Origin: Vitis vinifera
Taxonomy: Eukaryota; Streptophyta; Magnoliopsida; Vitales; Vitaceae
Direction: 5' to 3'
DNA length: 64,000 nt
NCBI RefSeq assembly: GCF_030704535.1
Contig: NC_081813.1
Span: 2,380,001-2,444,000 of the forward strand
Part shown: one piece after another, positions 11,828 through 24,420 of the stretch
How positions within the stretch are numbered: the first letter of the stretch is position 1
How the letters are laid out: every line of letters starts with the position of its first letter
Notes under the pieces: model-generated
What the model was told of the DNA's origin: nothing
Seen by the model: only the letters and a program-made list of their open reading frames with translations
Database searches by the model: none
Made by a program: the position numbers and the translations under genes

Positions 11828-13010
11828 AACCCTAAGGATTTTACTACATAGCTCAACTCAAACCCGACACAAATAATAATTGTGTAAACAATATAAACCT
11901 AAATACTATATAATTATTAAATAGGTAATATATCGTGTAATCCATTTAATAATGAGGTTCTCCTATTTAATTATAGGGAGAATTATATTTTGGGGGTAGA
12001 TGGGCCCCCAAATTAACAAAAGGTCCATGTAACTCTTCAAATTGAGACCAAGACCCAATGAAAGTATGGAAATTGAGTTGAAGAATATCATCCTTCAGTA
12101 TTTCCAAAAATGCCCTTTGTTGATTTTGAGAAAAAAAATTAATATTTTTAAAAAATACTTTATTTAATTTAATATTTAAAAAAAATACTTTTATGTAATT
12201 TAATATTTTTTAAAATACTTTTATTTAATTTAATATTTTTAAAAAATAAATTTATTTAATTTAATATTTAAAAAAAATATTTAATTTAATATTTTTTTAA
12301 ATACTTTAATTTAATTTAATATTTTTGAAAAAAAATTAATTTAATATTTTTGAAAAAAATTTATTTAATTTAGTATTTTTGAAAAAAAAATTATTAAAAA
12401 AAATTATTTAACTTAATTTTATAAAATATTTTATATGTGTTTTTAAAGGGTATATTTGTCCATTACTATTTCATATCCTTCAACTCAATTTGAAGAGTTA
12501 TATGAACCTTTTATTAATTTAGGGGTCCATTTACCCCCAAAAGATAATTCTCCCTTAATTATATGTCTGTCATATCAAAACCTAAGGATTCTATTATATA
12601 ACTTAACTCAAATCGGACACAAATAATAATTGTGTAAAAAACATAAACCTAAATACTATTCATGTAACATATTTAATAATCAAGTCCTCCTATTTAATAA
12701 TTAGGTTAACTCTTGTATATGTCTATATGATTAATATTTTGACTAAACATGTTTATAAATTAATTGATCTATTTATTTAAAAAAAAAATACGTCAATGGT
12801 TTAAAAATACAATTGGGTTAATAACATGATTATTAAATGGGTCAATATGGATCAAATTCGTGTCGGGCAAATTGACATAAAAATGACTTTTTTTATTAAA
12901 CAATTTATATAGAGTGATGGAAATTTGATTCAAATCCATTTGTACCGGATCCAAACTTGTGAAAAACGTGTTGGGTTCATGTCATGTTTGTGAATCGTAT
13001 CAAAATTTGT
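11828..13010. repeat. Dispersed grape-type repeat, copy split by a MITE
   Basis: 'aaccctaaggattttactac' and its second version 'aacctaaggattctattata' flank a MITE insertion. The downstream part (to about 13010, 'gggttcatgtcatgtttgtg') is the same family as sequences at 30567-30860, 30947-31291, 44650-45035 and 61335-61800. Typical words are gacacRaataataattgtgt, ttaataatYaaRtYctcc and gggttaataacatgattatt. No coding capacity. Confidence 0.6.
11976..12554. mobile_element. MULE-type MITE with long TIRs and 9-bp target duplication
   Basis: The left end gggagaattatattttgggg and the right end, reverse-complemented, gggagaattatcttttgggg begin inverted repeats of roughly 75-90 bp that match through 'ctcttcaaattgag'. 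Both sides are flanked by the identical 9-mer ttaattata (11967-11975 and 12555-12563), the target-site length of Mutator-like elements. The interior is a run of degenerate ~30-bp AT repeats ('tttaatttaatatttttaaa') with no coding capacity. Confidence 0.88.
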
Positions 13011-13392
13011 TATCCCTACTTCAAACTCATTTCACATATTTTAACCATTTTATATAAAAATTTATATAAGTTTTCAACAAATTTTAATTATATTTTATTT
13101 TCTTTTAAAATTTTCATGATAAAACTAAACATAAAAAATAATATTTTTTTCTCTACATTTTTTCTCTAGTACTTTATAAGAAGAAATGTAGCCCTTGAAA
13201 GAAAAGTTCATACTAGAAATTGTAAAAAGTCAATCACTATTATAAGTGTGCTACATTATTATCATCTTTGCTTCATTGTAGTGAATCGAAACTATGAAAA
13301 TAATCTTATCCAACTCTCTTTCCACTTTATTTATCTCTCCTCTTTTACACGTGTCTTTGTGTCATTTGTTTGTTCAATTAAAAAAAAGGATC

Positions 13393-13733
13393 TTAGGGTT
13401 TGTTTGACAATTATTTTCGAAAACAATAATCTGTTCTGCAAAACAAAAAACAATGAAAACACGTTTAACAATGAAAAGCTTTTTTCAACAAGATGTTCTC
13501 AGAAAACATCTTTTATTTGTTTTTTTTTTGTTTTTACTTTTTTTTTAAAGATTGTTTTAAAAAATAATTATATAAACATGTAGAATGATTAAAAATAAAA
13601 TACTAGACATAAAAATTATTTTTAAAACTATTAAAATAAATTAAAAATATTTTAGATTTTTAAATAAACTTTTATTTTACAAAACATAATAGAATAATTT
13701 TTAAAAATAATTACCAAACTGACTCTTAACAGC
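13393..13733. mobile_element. MITE-like AT-rich element
   Basis: Left end cttagggtttgtttgacaat; right end, reverse-complemented, gttaagagtcagtttggtaa. The inner sequence is AT-rich with 'attattttcgaaaacaataa' symmetry. No open frame of note and no clear target duplication. It sits about 100 bp beyond the 3' end of jacalin copy 2. Confidence 0.5.
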
Positions 13734-13839
13734 GGTTTTTGTCATTAATAGTAGTAATTCACACGTACAAACCACACGTACACAATTATACAGTGTTCTT
13801 CAGAGTCTCAGTGAGTGTTCTTCACACTGCCGAGATAGC

Positions 13840-14697
13840 TTACAATATGGAACAAAACATCTCACATGGAAATTTTGTGGGTGGGGCGGTACCAGACAAC
13901 CGGAATCCTATTGCATCCAAGTACAAGTCGCTTCGCCCCTGGAAACCCACGATCTGGCCCCCATCCATTGTTAGAGAAAACGGTGTTCCTTCTTCCACCC
14001 CAAATGGCCCAAATGTTCTTCGGTTGCTCTTCAACGTAAGTGATCGGATTACAGGGGTGCCGATGAACCCGAAAGGATGGTAGTGGCCGCTCACACCGAT
14101 CAACTTCTCTTCCGGGTACTGCAGTTTGATCTGATTCAATGAAAAATTAATGTATTCTCTTTTCCTATTCTACTGTTTGTATGTGATCTTATTGGGAAGT
14201 TAAAAAGGAAGAAGCAAAAATGGAGAAGGGAAATATGAGTACAGATCATCCGGCTTCTACCTCTGAAGTCTGATCGCCTCCACTGCCTCCATGTTTGTCG
14301 CCAGAAACCGGCTCGCCATTTTTATCATACACAACACGGATCGAGTCGATGCAGCCAGCGTAAACTATTGTGATCTCTCTCACCCCACTGTAACTCCCAT
14401 CGTCCCAACTCGATCCACCATGACCTCCCCATGGTCCTACTACCATGCTCAGCTTTTTCCCATGTGAATGATCCTTCCCACCTTCCTACAAAAATATCAT
14501 AACATGGCCACCCTCAACAATCCATTCCCAAACAAAAAAAAGAATTGAATAGGAGAAAAGATCACCAAAAGAGTTGTAATTTGTAAAATTCATACCATAT
14601 TGATCCAGCAATTGGATAGATGAGGAGCTGCATGGAGATGAGGTGGTGAGTGACGCTGATATAGATCACCAGGTGGGCGGAAAGTTTCAATCAGCAT
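13840..14697 (-). CDS. Jacalin-related lectin, copy 2 (tandem duplicate with altered binding loop)
   Basis: Three minus-strand exons: 14697-14596 (MLIETFRPPGDLYQRHSPPH, 34 codons), 14485-14261 (EGGKDHSHGKKLSMVVGPWG) and 14130-13840 (IKLQYPEEKLIGVSGHYHPF to CEMFCSIL stop). Splice sites and phases are the same as in copy 1, showing tandem duplication. The predicted product is about 205 aa. Two differences matter. The sugar-loop GRSGWYLDAIG of copy 1 is GRSDLYLDAIG here, so the Gly of the G-x3-D ligand motif is Asp and the aromatic Trp is Leu. The C-terminal tail after IGFRLSG is short and unrelated to copy 1. The first exon opens with a real ATG in copy 2. The frame is otherwise whole. Binding may be weakened or retargeted (inference). 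Confidence 0.85.
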
Positions 14698-14752
14698 CTG
14701 ATTCCAGTTCTTGCACTACATGGGAATTTGCTTTTGCTTTTGCTTTATTAAT

Positions 14753-15562
14753 GGAGTAACTAAATTTTGATAGAATTACGAATAATTAATACCACCCACA
14801 AAAACGAATCGTAAACCTACTTATAATTTGGCATTTTTTAAGGTTATATATTGAGGCAATGGAATACCTAAATTTTGATATACTACAAACAAAACCCGCA
14901 AACATAATTGTAAATCTACTTATAACTTGGTATTTCTTATAATTATATATTGACATAATCGAGTACTTAAATTTTGACACAATACAAACAAGACCCGTAA
15001 ACATAAACAAATTGTAAACCTATTTATAATCTGGTATTTTTTAAATTTTTTACAAATGTATACTGACACAATTGAGTACCTAAATTTTGACACATTACAA
15101 ATAGAACCCATAAATATAAAAGAATTTTAAGCCTACTTATAACATGATATTATTTACAATTATATATTAACATAATCGAGTGTCTAAATTTTGACATAAT
15201 ATGAACAAGATCTGCAAACATAAATGAATTATAAACCTACTTATAACCTAGTATTTTTTTACAAATATATATTGATGTAATTGAATACCTAAATTTTGAC
15301 ATAATACGAATAGGATTTACGAACCTATGTACTTATAACCAGACATTAATTTTTACACATATATTAATATGATCGATTGTCTAAATTTTGACATAATAAG
15401 AACAAGACCCGTATGCATAACTGAATTATAAACCTACTTATATATAACCAAGCATTTTTTTACAATTTTATTTTGAGTATAATCAAGTGCCTAAATTTTA
15501 ACACAATAGGAACAGTACCCACAAACATAAATTGTGAGCCTCCTTATGACTTATGCGTTTTA
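14753..15562. repeat. ~105-bp satellite array, about eight degenerate units
   Basis: Units share 'cYtaaattttgacacaata', 'acaaRacccgYaaacataaa', 'aaacctacttataacttgg' and 'ttacaattatatattgacat'. The 'aaattttga' word recurs at about 14763, 14868, 14967, 15078, 15185, 15290, 15378 and 15493, spacing 88-115 bp. Identity between neighbours looks like 75-85 %. The array starts less than 60 bp upstream of the first jacalin copy 2 exon, so it occupies that gene's promoter. Confidence 0.88.
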
Positions 15563-16644
15563 CGACTGTATGGGTTAATGTCTACCAGCTAAGAATCAAC
15601 CACTTCATGCAATCCAAAAAGAAGAAGATAGGTGATTGGGCAGTCATCACAATGTATTTTTCTTAATCATCAACCACCATTTTAGAATTTTCATTAAGAT
15701 GATGTGTTCCGATGCTAATGTGATTAAGAATAAGGGTAGATTCTTCCACCAAGTTGCTTAGTTTTGCTGGGCATTTTTTGGTGGGACACCTTCAGATTCA
15801 ACGTGGTGTCTATCCAACAACACCACGTTGCACTGTTCTTCCTTTTTGTGTGGTCCTCCAGGGTGAAGTGAAAGTTTCCAAAAGGCGACTCGCAACTAAG
15901 GAAGCCAATATGATGGTAAATTGAGAAAGAGGCCTCTCAAAACATTTGCTAAGAATCTTAATACCATTTGTAATAACCCATTCCAAAAAAGAAGCATAAA
16001 ACCGTAAACTCAAGCTTCAATCATCTTGAACGATACCTATACAAGTCGATATGATGGTAAACTGAGAGAAAGGTCACTCAGCTCAGAATCTTAATATCAT
16101 TTGTAATGACATGTTCTAGAGCCAATGAGCTCTAATGGTTGTAAAAACCGTCTACATTATTAAGAGAAACCCACTATATATGTAATATGTTAGTAACTTC
16201 TTCCTGAGATGAGATATCGCACATTCACAATATGGATTCAGGTTAAACTACAATTAAAGTGCAAGAAGAACAAACTTCAAAAAGCATCAGAATCAGAGAA
16301 GGATTGTCTTGGCCTGTTGAAAAACAGGTAGAAAAAACGGATATACCAGATGGTTAATAGGAATGAAGAAGTTGATAACATCACAGAAAGCACATGAGAG
16401 CAAAGGTTCAGCGTAAATAGCTGATATCATATTTACAACAGAAAGCATTATCCAAGTATCAAACCAGATGCTCAATCAAATTCCAGTAGCATTTAACTGA
16501 TTTGCAGTCTACAATTCTTCATGGCATTTTCTTCATAACTGGATCATAATGAGTATCAAAACCAAATACTCAATGAAATTCTAGTAGAACTTAAAATCAA
16601 TTTGCAGGTAATGAAGCCGTTCTTGTAAATGAGGCTGTAAACCA
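15563..16644. other. Intergenic region 3' of the ILR1-like gene
   Basis: No gene seen. It contains a perfect 11-bp hairpin at 15799-15830 and a diverged direct duplication (15905-15975 and 16029-16103, sharing 'atatgatggtaaaYtgag' and 'agaatcttaataYcattt'). A stretch at 16130-16240 resembles fragments I associate with plant interspersed repeats, but I could not name it. Confidence 0.5.
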
Positions 16645-19600
16645 CTATAATTCATCGTGATGTTTTCCCTCTCGTGAAGAAGGTTGCGGCTGGATTTCTA
16701 GAAGATATGTTGCAGCCAACGAAGCATGGAGTGCAGCGCCATAAGGAAGAGCGTCTTCGTTGATTTTGAAGTGGGGTGAGTGCACAGATGGAAGCCGCCC
16801 GAGTGCTTCATCCTTCATTCCAAGGAAGAAGAAGTATCCGGGCATCTCCTCTTGGTAGAATGAAAAATCCTCAGAACCCATCAATGGTTGCATGTCTTTA
16901 ACATTATGAACACCAAGCATATTCCCCACAACGTTTTGAAAGTGTTTGTGCAAGTTTGGATTGTTTATGGTTGCAGGGAAGAGGGGTTTTTCTTTTTCAT
17001 GAAAATCAACAGTGGCATTGCACCTCTGTACTGCAGCTTGCCTTGTGATAACCTGTCAGTGAACAGAATTAGTATTAAATTAGAAAATACCATAAGAAGT
17101 TAGAAATTCAATATAAAATATTGCAAGTAAGAATATAGGGAGAAATCAAGATAACAAATCATTTTGAGTTGGGAGGAGCAACACATCTAGATATGAATAA
17201 AGCACATGACTTCAATAATTAGGAATTTGTTCACATATATGTGATCTATGTTATTAATTCACGCAGACTTAGTTTCTGTTCTACAATAACTGTTATTTAA
17301 CTGTCGTACCTCCTCAATTCGCTGCTTGAGTTGCATAATGCTTTCCTTTGAAAAGGCTCTAAAGGTGCCACCGATGGTTACAGAATCTGGAATAACATTG
17401 AATGCACCACCTCCTTGGAATTTTGCAACCGTAACTACCTGCAAAATGAAGGTTTTAGGTCAATGAGTTTGATAAATAAGGTAATGTTTCATGGAACCAA
17501 AAAAAGCCAAATTTTCCAATGAATGTATTGACAGAAGAAGCAGAATGTTATATGATTTTCATATACTGGCAAAGTTTTAATCCTTAATTACTTTAATGGA
17601 TGAAGGTTTGTAGCTGCCCATTTTGAACCCTCTTGATTTCACCTCTGGTGAAAGACTTCTTGGCATAGACTAAATTTTTCTATGAAGAGAGAAAAATCCC
17701 TTCGGATATATAAACCTAGTGGCTGAAACTACCCTTAGAGTTGTTTTCTGCAGCAGCCTAAGTTTCACTACCTAGAATCCTAGATAATCGTGATACCAAT
17801 CCTTTTTACTTGCTAACTGAAATTCTTTCCTCTACAATTAGTAGAGATAGCAAGTGTGATGGAAATGTGGCTGGTTTCTCAACTATAATTCCAATAGGTT
17901 TGTCGGATTTTCAGGAAATGGAAGCAGAAACCTTCTATATTCTGTTCTAGTGTGCTGTTATTGAGCATTCCAAAGAGCCAAAACCAATTAGAAAAACCAC
18001 ATGAGTCAACCCTCCAACCAAATTTCAAGATTAGCAGTTGAGGCTATAAAAGATTAGAGCAAATTCTGTAGAAATAAAGATGGTGTATTATAAGTAAACA
18101 GGTCCAATTAATTATCAAAGGCATTTCTTAATATTTGACAGGGAAGAAAATGATAAGAAATGAAAAGGAAAGAAATTTCATGTGGAAAGATGAAGGTACC
18201 TGTGACTCCAGCGGATCAGCTTCACGTGAGACAAGATGTTGTAAGCTCACAATCACATTAGAAGCTGCCAATATTGGATCGATTGAGTGCTGAGGAATGG
18301 CTGCATGACCCCCCTTTCCACTTATTACTGCTTCAAAGAAGCCACTTCCAGCCAAAAGGGGACCAGATCTTGATGCCACTTCACCAATGGGCAAGTCAGG
18401 GGAGACATGCAACCCAAAGATAGCATTCACATTTTCTAGTACTCCAGCATCTAAAATTTTCTTTGCCCCTCCACCTCCTTCTTCAGCTGGTTGAAAAACA
18501 AGAATGACTGTTCCCTGATAATAATATAAAAGAAGAAAAAAAAAAAAAAAAGGAAAAGAAAAAAGGAATAAAATCATTTATCCACAAAAGAAGGAAGAAA
18601 TAGGAAGCTTGAATGTATTCAAAACAATAATAGTCATGAAAAATTTCCCATACATTTTAGTATTTTATTTTTAGTAATGGTATTGGCAGGAGCTTTGAAA
18701 TTAAAGAATGCTTGAGGCCGCAGTAGTTTTTGTCTGTCTTCAGTTAGCTTTGAAATCAATTTATTAAATATCTACAACTAATAAATAGAGTAGCATAAAG
18801 AAAACAAGATACAAGACAACAAATCGTTTGAAGCAAGTTCTTATTGTAGTAAAACCTGTTAGAACACGGTAGTAGATTTATTGTTTTCCACAACATTTAG
18901 TAAAATTTTCCTCTTATTTTCAAATAAATTATTATAGAAAATTATCTCCTTTTCTAATCTAACAAAATCCAACATTTTTCAATTTTAAACACTTCAAATC
19001 TAAATATGTAATAAACACTATTATTTAGAACAAAGCTATAGTGTATATGTTTAAGATAAAGTTTACGAAAAGTTGGTCAGTTTTGGTGAGACATGTGTAG
19101 ACACGTACTAAAGCAGCTATCGCCTCCTTACATGCATGTACAACAGTTGACAACAACCCTAAGATACAACCCCAATGGCTTGAAATAGTATCTCCACGAG
19201 CACATGTTCATAGGAAGATTATTTGAACCATGCAAATCTCGTTGCCCGAGTAAGAAATAAGAGAAGCAAAAAAAATCTGTTTTCTGACTTTGAGAGGAGT
19301 ACATATCGTTCCTTTTCATTTGTTGACGTCTACAAAAGGTTAGGAAGACGTGACCTTTTGTGGCCAAACATGGGTAGGAATCATTTTGTACACAAAAATG
19401 CATAACAATAATCCCATGCCTTGGAAATATCTAAAGTTATAAATTACCTATTAAATTATGATTTTGTAATCTTAAGGAAAATCGGACTACCAAATCAATA
19501 CTTATTAAGGTTTATCCCGTTTTCAATATGAGGGAAGTTTTAAACTTCTCTTTTAAACATCAAATTCCCTACAAAAACAAGGTGCAATGTACATATAAAA

Positions 19601-21348
19601 TCTACACAGACGTGCATTGATTACAATTAACCCATGATTTCATGATGATTCCTGCTTATCTCTCTTGGTTGATAACAATTTGATAATAGTTTAATTGGTT
19701 ATTGAACAAATGCCTCATGAAATACTTTTAGTTCTTAAACCTTTTGGTGGTTCATCTACTAGGCATTTTACACCAGATAGTGTTCATTGTCAGTAAATCC
19801 TACAAATTTATAATGATTTTAAACGAGCACCAGCCCAATGATTTATCTGAATGTTGTGAAAATTTGCTCTGAAGGGACAGGAAACATATATCATTTTCAG
19901 CTAAACTTCTCCCCCAAGCACTCATGTTCCCTTGTTTTGGGAACCCTAATTTCACTTTAGAACTTAAACACATAAATGAACCTGTGGAGAAGCGATAAAG
20001 AGAAATGGAGCCTAGAAACCCACTCACATAAAGGATGGTAGAACAGATAAATTTGGGTAAAAGGAAAGCAAATTATTGAGCAAGTATCAAGAGACATACT
20101 TGTAACTCTTCACGATGCTCTTGAAGAATTTTTGCAGCCCCTAGAAGCATCGCAACATGGGAGTCGTGCCCACAGGCATGCATCTTCCCAGGAATTTTAC
20201 TCTTGTGCTCCCACTCCACCATTTCCTATGAAGATCAAACCCCATCAAAATAATTCACAAAAAATTTGCTTTGATGGGAAAAATAAATAAAAATAAAAGA
20301 AGAGACCTCTTGTTTGAGATCATAGCAAATATAAAGCAACCAAGTCACAATACTACTCATCCAACAGCAGTGTAAATACCAGTAGACATCGAAAAATACC
20401 CCAATTTTTACGCCAGTAGGCTAATAGAGTTAATGCAGAATCAGGCAGAGACAACATGAAAAATACCAAAATTCAAAGAAAATATTAAGTAAGCAAGGGC
20501 TCATACTACTCATGACTCATCCAGAAGCTCTGTAAGTACCACCATACAGCAAACCCCAAATTTGTACACCCTCGTTGAGTATCAAAATTCAAAGCAAAAA
20601 ATGAGAAGAGACTTTCAAAGCAAAAATGGAAAGAGACCATCAAAATTCAAAGAAAATATCAAGTAACAAAGCCCTCATGGTATGCATCCAGAACCAGTGT
20701 AACTTCCCCCAATTTCAAATACCCTAATAGGGTAAACATCACTTCACACAATCAGACAGAAATGATAACTAACAAGAGACCATCAAAATCCAAAGCAAGT
20801 ATCAACTATCAAGAAACCAAGTGCTCGTATTACTCATACAAAATCAGCAAGAAAACCACAATACAATTCCCCCGATTGTAAAAACCGTTATAGATTTAAT
20901 AAACATCATTCAAACAATCAGGCGAAAACAGCAAGAAACTCCTGAAATCCCACCCAACCTGCATAGCAAGAGCGTCCATATCTGCTCTTATGGCAACAAA
21001 AGGGGGTTCTCCGGTCCCAACAAATCCAAGAACGCCCGTAACTGCAACTGGGTATTTATAGGGTATACCCATCTTATCCAACTCTGCTCTGACAAGCTTA
21101 CTGGTCTCAACTTCCTCAAAACCAAGCTCTGGGTTCTCATGTATCTTCCTCCTCACACCCACCAGCCAGTCAACCACCTCTTGTTTTCTAGCAAAACTCA
21201 GGAAATTTGTGGGAATATTTGAGCTCAAAGAAGACTCTGAGGAGATAGGTGTTGGACCAAACAAACACAGGATGAAAATCCACGAAACCCACTCGGTATA
21301 GGTCATGGATTCGTTGAAATTGAGCTTGAAAGAAGCGATTCTGGGCAA
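16645..21348 (-). CDS. IAA-amino acid hydrolase, ILR1/ILL-like, M20D metallopeptidase with HDEL tail
   Basis: Releases free indole-3-acetic acid from amino-acid conjugates in the ER. Five minus-strand exons join in frame: 21348-20959, 20225-20100, 18514-18200, 17438-17310 and 17052-16645, all GT-AG. Product is 455 aa from the first ATG, or 441 aa from the ATG at 21306 ([17 protein letters not shown]), which starts right at a signal peptide and is the likelier start. Metal-site residues are present: [12 protein letters not shown] (end of exon 1), [18 protein letters not shown] (exon 2), PAEEGGGGA (exon 3) and [19 protein letters not shown] (exon 5). The dimerisation-domain segment [15 protein letters not shown] is intact. 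The C-terminus EGKHHDEL is a classical ER-retention signal, as in Arabidopsis ILL-type hydrolases. Introns are 147-1585 bp. It looks functional. Exact orthology (ILL1/2/3/6, ILR1, IAR3) is not assigned. Confidence 0.95.
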
Positions 21349-21792
21349 GAAGGAAGGGGAAAGAGGAGGAAACCGAGGTGGGTTTGAGTGTGTTAGCTGC
21401 TGTCAGCAATATAGCAAATGGCACCATGTAGGAATCGAATAGGGCCCGTGAAAGTGTTGGGTGGCGGCTAAGCTTGGCTTCTTTTCATTCTTATTTATCT
21501 TTTTTTTTTTTTTTTTTTTCCTTAATGGATTCATTGACTGGGCAGTCGATCCATCACCTCTGGCACAGTCTAACCCACGTGCTTAATTTCTATTTCCCAC
21601 GTGTTGAAATAAGTTTCGTTTCCTCTTTCCTGCTTTTATTCTTCTTCTAGTTTGATATGGTTTTAAAAGGAAATCCAAAAATTAAAATATGACTAAAATA
21701 ATAATAATTTTTATATAAAATAAAAAAAAATTATTAACTTATATTGAAAAATTAATAATTTTAAATATATTTAAAAATTTGAGGCACCAAAG
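21349..21792 (-). promoter_or_regulatory. Upstream region of the ILR1-like gene
   Basis: Leader and promoter side of the hydrolase gene. Contains a long poly-T tract (about 21499-21520) and two CACGTG G-box cores in 'cccacgtgcttaat' and 'cccacgtgttgaa' (about 21572 and 21597), 25 bp apart. G-boxes bind bZIP/bHLH factors; a role here is inference. The LTR element at 21793 begins about 450 bp upstream of the start codon. Confidence 0.4.
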
Positions 21793-23686
21793 TGTAAACC
21801 CCCATTTAGGGCCTTTCATGCAGCCGCTCATTTTGCCACGTGGAAGAGCCTTGCTCAACCACGTGTCTTCTTTTGAGAGGATAGTGCAGAATCATATGTT
21901 GCTTTTGAAGTGCCAATGGAAGGTTGACAGGTGGCATGAGGATCTGCAGGCCGTTGTCTTGAGGAGCGTCTTCTGTTATTAGCAGGGTAGTGGTGCTGGG
22001 GTAGAGGGGGTTGCTGCAGAGATTGTTAGAGATATTTTGGGGGAGCTTTTGGCAGGGAGCTAGCGGGAGAAGGGAGGAGAGATTTCGGAGAGCTGTTTTA
22101 GGAGATACAGAGAGATATTGTTTCTCTGGAGAAGATTGAGCTTAGACTGAGTTTTTGAGAGGGAGAGATTATTTTTTATCAGAAGAGGAGAGTGAGGTTT
22201 TTTGGGAGAGCGGTAGAGGAGATACTGGGGATTCAAGGCTGTTGGAGGAGATTCTGCAAAAGAGAGAGTGCAGAGAGTTTTTTTTTAAGGGAGTTTTGAG
22301 CTGCTGTGAGGTGGGTGACTTCACTTGCTAGAAGAAGGAGACTCAGGTATGATTTCCATAGCTATGTTTATTTTTCCATGTTCATGCCCCTTTCATGGTG
22401 ATATCTGAATATCAAATGAGGTTCTATCTGGATATTTGAACGTATTTACTGAGTATTTTCGTTGGTTTTTGGGATCTTGAGCTTGCTTGTACTCACCCTT
22501 TTGCTTGATTTCTATCCCGTTTCAATGTCCCCTGTTTTGAGATCTCTCATGAGATTCCCACCTTTGTTTTCGTTTTAAAACTCGTTTTTGAATTTTTATT
22601 TTTATTTTTATTTTTCTTGAACTGATTTTATATCCGAGCTCATTGAGGGTATGGGAAATGAGACTTGTATGAACTCATTTGGTTCCCATCTGCTGTACTC
22701 TGTTCTGGCTATATTCCTCTGTTTTTAGGACCCATTTGTATCATGCATCAGATCTTCCACTTTCGCCTGATGAAGAAGGGTATTATGAGGTGCGTGATCA
22801 TGTTGGTTTGGTCCTTGTGCTTTCCTGTACCGAGATGAGTCAATTTTCAAGAGGAGAAGGGTATAAAGATGGGATTAATCATGAATGAGGGTGGTGTGGT
22901 ATGTGATGGTGCTCGTGGTTTTAGACCTAAGTCTCTACATGTTGACACGGATGAAATCTATAGGGCTATCACTATGAGAAAATGCAAGGAAATCCCGAAG
23001 AAATTGAAAGGCATGAACCAGAGATGAGGAGTTGGGGATGTTAAACCTATTGGCTGCCATACCTCACGTCCATCCAACCCGTATACCATGTATCCAACCC
23101 ATGGTTCAAAGTCGCGGTATCGGTCACTGACTCGGAGGGTCCCGAGGCGTATCGGTCTCGGTGTATCGGCCTGGTATCGGGTGATACGTAAAATAATCTA
23201 ATTAGAAAATTCAAAAAAATATAAAAATATTATGTAAATCATCAGAAAAATATATACAATTAAATAAGCTAAAAAAATTAAAAAAATAAAATTGTCTCAC
23301 ATTTAACATTATTTAAATAGTTATAAAAGTATCTACTCAAAGTTATTTATGATAATGCTAATAAAAAGAAAGTTATTTTATTTCAAATATAATAACATTA
23401 GAAGGTTGTGATGGGAACATGTAGGGATCAATTCCTTTTGGAGGTATGCTAGCTTCTTCTCTTACACTGAAGCTACGTGTCAGTCCGCGCTTAATCCTAG
23501 CATTAGAAGGTTGTGAGGAACTACCACCCTACTGATGCTCTTGTCCACCTTCTTCAAAAATTCGACGACTTTCTTTCATTGCTTGTTTCATTTGTCTTCT
23601 TTCAAAATCAGCGATAGCAACTTCCTCAATTTCATCATCAGAATCACCCTCATCAATTTCATAAAAATTATCTCTATTTAAGGAAT

Positions 23687-23944
23687 TCAAAAGTCGTTCT
23701 TTTTTTTTTTCTTTAATTGTGCTTTTTCTTTTGAAGTATTAGACATATGTTGTCTAACACTATGTGACACTTCTACCGGTACACGTGGACATCCTTCCAC
23801 TTGTCCAGATATATGTGCGATGTGTTGCTTTAATCTTGTTATACTGTCATGTATAACTTTCCCACAATATTTACACTTTGTGGTTCTTCTACTACCACCA
23901 ACAGGTTCTGCATGCTCCCAACCAATATCATGTTTTGAAGCCAT
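23687..23944 (-). pseudogene. hAT transposase N-terminal fragment (BED zinc finger)
   Basis: MASKHDIGWEHAEPVGGSRR followed by the BED finger CKYCGKVIHDSITRLKQHIA: Cys pair, then His pair, DNA-binding domain of plant hAT transposases. After residue ~85 the frame stops in a poly-K stretch. Downstream minus-strand sequence still reads as the usual linker (EIDEGDSDDEIEEVAIADFE in another frame near 23600-23670) and then disappears. No RNase-H-like core exists in the element, so the product cannot be an active transposase. Confidence 0.8.
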
Positions 23945-24420
23945 TTTGAAATTTTAACCTAACCATGTATAAAAGGAAAACAATTTACTTTTCAAATTGA
24001 ATATATATAAACACATTTATATAAAAATTATAATATTCAATTTTCCACTCACTTATATGTTTCATATTGTTGCCATATAAAAATAAATTGTACTAAAAAA
24101 GCAATAAACATGATCTCACCTAAGTTCATCATCTTTTGTTTTCCACTTATTTATATGTTTTTTAAATTAAAATCAATGTAATTGACCATGTAAATGCATA
24201 CCCTTCATTCCGTATTATTAAATCATTTATGATTATTTGAAGAAAAAAATTTCAATAATGATTAATTTTGTATAGTAATTTAATTTTGCGATATAGTATT
24301 AATGTAATTGAGTAATAGGGAAATTTTTTGTCACTAATATAATCTAAATTTATTTATACTAATAGAAAATTGAGTGATATTTTTAAAGTATTCAAGACAA
24401 TTTCTTGTACATTATATTTT

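Noticed and set aside
11320-11835. Opposite-strand open frames in a GC-rich island
   Set aside because: No family resemblance, no splice context, and frames exist on both strands through composition alone.
14753-15562. CRISPR-like appearance of regularly spaced repeats
   Set aside because: Units are contiguous and degenerate along their full length without unique spacers; it is a plant satellite.
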